From Stereum hirsutum FP-91666 SS1 (lineage: Eukaryota; Basidiomycota; Agaricomycetes; Russulales; Stereaceae), in assembly GCF_000264905.1 (NCBI RefSeq), contig NW_006763136.1, positions 1,889,550 to 1,953,549 of the forward strand: 64,000 nucleotides of DNA, given 5' to 3'. Positions 60,403 to 64,000 of this stretch are shown here, one piece after another. The notes under the pieces are model-generated. The model was not told the DNA's origin and ran no database searches. It worked only from the letters and a program-made list of their open reading frames with translations. Every line of letters begins with the position of its first letter. Position 1 is the first letter of the stretch. The translations under genes and the position numbers were made by a program.

Positions 60403-62983
60403 ATGGCCCCCGTCACCGTTAAGAAAATCTGCTGCAGTCAGTCCCCTCGCCACATTACCCTATGATTAGATATCTGACTAACATTGTCGTACCCCGCACC
60501 TGCACGCCGTAGTTGGTGCTGGTTATGTCGGTTCGTATTCTTCGGTTCTCTTACCAAAACGCCGCCTTAATCATACTCGATTCCTTGCCTTCATTTAGGC
60601 GGTCCGACTTGCGCGGTCATCGCCCTCAAGTGTCCCCACATTCAGGTCACCATCGTCGACTTGAACCAGGCTCGGATCGATGCTTGGAACAGCTCGGATT
60701 TCGCTCTGCCGATCTATGAGCCCGGTCTCGTCGACGTCGTCCGTCAGGCGCGCGGTCGCAACCTCTTCTTCTCCACGGATGTCGACAAGAGCATCCTCGA
60801 GGCCGACCTTATCTTCGTCAGTGTCAACACGCCCACCAAGAAGAGCGGTGTCGGTGCTGGCTTTGCCGCGGATCTCAAGTGAGTCTTGGCTGCCTTGCTT
60901 CTGTCCATGGAGTGCTCCGTTGGTTGCTTGTGACGTACGGTGCGGACGAGAGATTCGGGGACGTATTACCGTGATGTCCTCGACGCGTCGGCTAGTGGCT
61001 CTCGCCTCGACTAGGCTCATGGGTCTCAAAGCCCGACCGATGGATCATCGCACCACATGTTGTCCAAAGGTCGCAGCTGGCTCTGTACGGGTCTAATGCA
61101 TCGTTTGATCGTTTCGTCGCGTCTGTCGGTGTTGTCGCCTATTGTGCCGGACAAATGAAGAGGGTCTTCGCGCGACGCGTCTCGGAACCCGCGCTTCGGT
61201 TTCCGCCACAACTTGCCTTTTTAGTCGTCCAAGTTATTTTGGGAACGGCTGTACTGCATCGTTTTCCTTCGCTTTGAACACGCTCTGCAGCTCGATGTTA
61301 TACCATGGGTTATGAGCGTCCTTCGTATTCACGACGACTGCGATCACTCGGTGGTTTTTGTCTGCATGCGTACATATTTGCTTTGATGTCATAGCGCGAA
61401 GTTGCACGCGGTGGCTTCCTTGCCGAGGGTTTGCTAGCACACCGTATTTACATACAGTGGCGGCGGCGTGTCACCTGTGATAGAGGGCATCCTGGCCTAT
61501 ATCGCCTCTCACTGTCTTCAATTCTTTTAGTTGAAAGTCTCCGTTGCTAATATCGTTCTTGGCTCTTCCTTCAGCTATGTCGAACTTGCTACCCGCCGGA
61601 TTGCCGCTGTCGCCAAAACCTCCAAGATCGTCGTTGAGAAGTCCACTGTTCCCTGCAGGACTGCCGAATCGATGCGCACTATCTTGGAAGCGAACTCTAA
61701 AGAACCCGAAGTCAAGTTCGTCCATTTCACCTAGACACAGCGGAGATCCCCGAGTTCTTACTTTCCTTCTATTTAGGTTCCAAATCTTGTCGAACCCAGA
61801 GTTCTTGGCTGAGGGAACGGCTATCGACGATCTTTTTGCCCCAGACAGGGTTTTGATTGGTAGCCTGCAGTCGCAAGACGGAAAGGATGCTTGCGCCAGC
61901 CTGGCAGAGGTCTACGCAAACTGGGTTCCGTGAGTCTTCCCTTGGAGGTCACTGTTCTCACCATGGCCTAACGCTGCTTATTGTGCCACAGCAAGGAGCG
62001 CATCTTGACTGTCGGTCTCTGGTCATCCGAGCTTTCTAAGCTCGCTGCCAACGCCATGCTCGCCCAGCGTATATCGTCCATCAACGCGCTTTCAGCCATC
62101 TGCGAGGCTACTGGCGCGAACATCGACGAGGTCGCTCACGCCGTCGGCCGTGACAGCCGTGTTGGACCTAAGTTCCTCCGCGCCTCTGTCGGTTTCGGTG
62201 GATCTTGCTTCCAGAAAGATATCTTGAACTTGGTCTACCTCAGCGAGAGTCTGCATCTTCCCGAGGTGGCGGCTTACTGGAGGCAGGTCGTGATCATGAA
62301 CGAGTACCAGAAGAGGCGGTTCAGCAAGACTGTTGTCGATACGTTGTTCAACACTATCACTGGCAAGGTTAGTGTTCTCTTTCTTTTTCGGTACATATTT
62401 GTGTGAAACTGATGTTTGTATCCCTGACTATAGAAAATTGCTGTCTTGGGCTTCGCGTTCAAGGCCGACACTGGTGACACTCGCGAGTCGCCTGCCATCA
62501 CTCTCATTCGCGATTTCCTGTCGGAGAAGGCGCGGGTGGTCATCTACGATCCTCAAGTGGACGAGGCTCAGATCTGGCTTGACCTCTCTGAGGCTATGCC
62601 TGATGTTGCTCTCGAGAAGAGTATGTTCTCACCATGGGCCCTTTCGCAAAAACATCACCCAAACTGACCTGCTTGTGTTGCAGTCAAGGCCGTTGTTGAG
62701 ATCGCTCCCTCTGCGCTCAAGGCTGCTCAGAACAGCGAGGCTGTCGTCGTCGCCACCGAGTGGAAAGAGTTCACGACTATCGACTGGCAAGACGTTTACA
62801 GCACGATGAACAAGCCCGCATTCGTCTTCGACGGCAGGATGATCCTCGACGCCGAAAAGCTGAGGCAGATTGGCTTCAAGGTCTGTCACGATCCTCGTCC
62901 TACTGACTGACCGGCCGATGTCTGATGTAGTACCCGTTTTGTTGCTATAGGTTACCACCATTGGCCGGGGCGAGAGGCTCTAA
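60403..62983 (+). CDS. UGD1: UDP-glucose 6-dehydrogenase
   Basis: Oxidises UDP-glucose to UDP-glucuronate with NAD, supplying glucuronate and xylose for cell-wall polymers. It starts [11 protein letters not shown], and two short introns split the NAD motif [19 protein letters not shown]. Then come [28 protein letters not shown] and [13 protein letters not shown] 696 nt intron (60879-61574) separates AADL from [18 protein letters not shown]. After that [31 protein letters not shown] and PDRVLIGS appear, and the catalytic Cys is in [20 protein letters not shown]. The UDP-binding part has [17 protein letters not shown], then [18 protein letters not shown]. It ends GRGERL, TAA at 62981. Complete and standard apart from the long intron. 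Confidence 0.95.
60879..61574 (+). other. Unusually long intron (696 nt) of UDP-glucose dehydrogenase
   Basis: GTGAGT donor after AAD-L and cttcag acceptor before the Asn/Tyr codons keep the conserved frame. Most introns in this window are 50-70 nt. No microexon or convincing internal gene was seen, though a minus-strand frame of 61 codons lies inside. Confidence 0.8.
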
Positions 62984-63715
62984 ACGGAATTCTTTCGACG
63001 AGCCCCACCGAGGGCCTTCTTTATTCTCTTGAAACCCTAGAATTCACGATACTCCACTCCACCCGCTATCTGATCCTCACGCCCAGTCCCACCCGAATAT
63101 GTATAACGCCCTCTCATCGAATACCCTCCGAACGGGACTCATATAATCTTCTACTTTCTTCTCTTCTCTTGCTGACCGTTTCTGTTCTTGTTGAGTGAGT
63201 CCATGGCGTTGCTCAACTTGAATGGAGATGGGACGCTATTGTCCGAACTTTGTGTGGTTTTTTTTTTCTTTCATGGATCTTGGGAATGGAATGGTTGGGT
63301 GACTCGTGTATGGCTAGATGTTTGTCATTGACTAGAAAAATGTGTTAATCGTTTTTGCATCCTTTTTACCCCTGTGTGTTGAGACCTGGACGTCAGGTGT
63401 GGCGGGCTGAGTGGCGGGTTGTGCCACTCCGACTTCTTCCGGTCCAATCCTTCTTTCTCTTTTTCTTTCTGACAATATTCTGCTCAGGTCGCCGTCGACG
63501 GTTTCTTCCTTTTCGCTTTATTATAACGGCCCGCGGGGATTTCACTATGCAAACTCGCCTCGAGCGCTAGGTAAACAGCTCAGGTAATGCTGAGGCTACT
63601 TCCCACTACGCCCGCTATCATACTCAGCCTTTCTCTACCCTGGAACTTTCGGCTGAAGCCTACCTCTTCTGTTCCGCCGTCTTATCTGAACGTAGTCGCC
63701 ATTCGGCGCAATCTT
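62984..63715. other. Convergent intergenic region
   Basis: 3' flanks of UDP-glucose dehydrogenase and of the edge gene. Contains a T-run at 63257-63268. No gene seen. Confidence 0.4.
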
Positions 63716-64000
63716 TCATATAGTGGTGTCGAGCTCGGCGTCTACTTTCTCAATCATGGTTTCATTCTTGTCGCTAACCGTCTGCGGGAGGATAACAAGA
63801 TTCTGCGCATCCTCATGTGCCACATGCCAGCTCACGTTCATGTTGGTGAACAGGAACGAGGCCTGGTATGTTACTCATCTCCAAGGGAATATTTGCTTGT
63901 CCTCTTCAGCCTTTTTTTCATCTCCACTACTCATACAATTTCTATTGACTGCTGAGGATCTGTCTACGCCCCTGTTAATACATTGCTGACGACTTCAATC
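63716..64000 (-). CDS. 3' end of an unrecognised gene (partial)
   Basis: The minus-strand frame ending in TGA at 63716-63718 reads ASFLFTNMNVSWHVAHEDAQ and NLVILPQTVSDKNETMIEKV, then DAELDTTI, after a possible acceptor ataccag. The residue mix looks protein-like, and a short upstream exon fragment (IEVVSNVLTG) may join it. I do not recognise the family, and the rest lies outside the window. Confidence 0.35.

Noticed and set aside
1..64000. CRISPR arrays, rRNA, tRNA or bacterial operon structure
   Set aside because: None found. The intron-rich genes are clearly eukaryotic.

Overview
The window looks like nuclear DNA of a filamentous basidiomycete, probably an agaricomycete. Genes are closely spaced on both strands and split by many GT-AG introns of about 50-70 nt. 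The proteins read as basidiomycete versions of general fungal families. No bacterial operons, rRNA, tRNA or CRISPR arrays were seen. All gene models were spliced by eye. Exon ends are firm where both reading frame and family motif agree, and starts are less certain than stops.

Left part (1-22.6 kb): a USP25/28-like ubiquitin hydrolase (+), tRNA-dihydrouridine synthase 3 (-), a small TA-flanked foldback element, a delta-12-type fatty acid desaturase (-), an HSL-family esterase (+), an ABHD1/3-EMB8-like hydrolase (-), a gene-poor 3 kb spacer, Hikeshi/OPI10 (-), an Lpx1-like alpha/beta hydrolase ending in a peroxisomal SRL (+), HMG-CoA lyase ending in AKL (+), and a small secreted Thr-rich protein (-).

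Middle (22.6-47 kb): an LRR protein (-), a 782 bp CACTA-like foldback transposon with 3 bp target duplication, a GH128 glucanase (+), an F-box/LRR-like protein (+), a DsbA-fold/HCCA-isomerase-like protein (-), a Uls1/Rad5-type SNF2 ATPase (+), an EST1/SMG7-like protein (+), an orphan protein (+), and an ArfGAP of the AGE2/SMAP type with two very long introns (-).

Right part (47-64 kb): a KPWE-motif protein matching the PEX39 family (+), then two full-length paralogues of LCB2, the PLP-binding subunit of serine palmitoyltransferase, in tail-to-tail orientation about 5.6 kb apart with an SDR between them. UDP-glucose 6-dehydrogenase follows with a 696 nt intron, and the 3' end of an unrecognised gene lies at the edge.

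Shared themes are lipid metabolism (desaturase, LCB2 pair, HMG-CoA lyase, several alpha/beta hydrolases) and peroxisomes (a PEX39-like factor and two proteins with PTS1-like C-termini). The most notable observations are the inverted LCB2 pair, the CACTA-like foldback element, the PEX39-like gene, and an Lpx1-like hydrolase and a USP whose catalytic motifs are altered.
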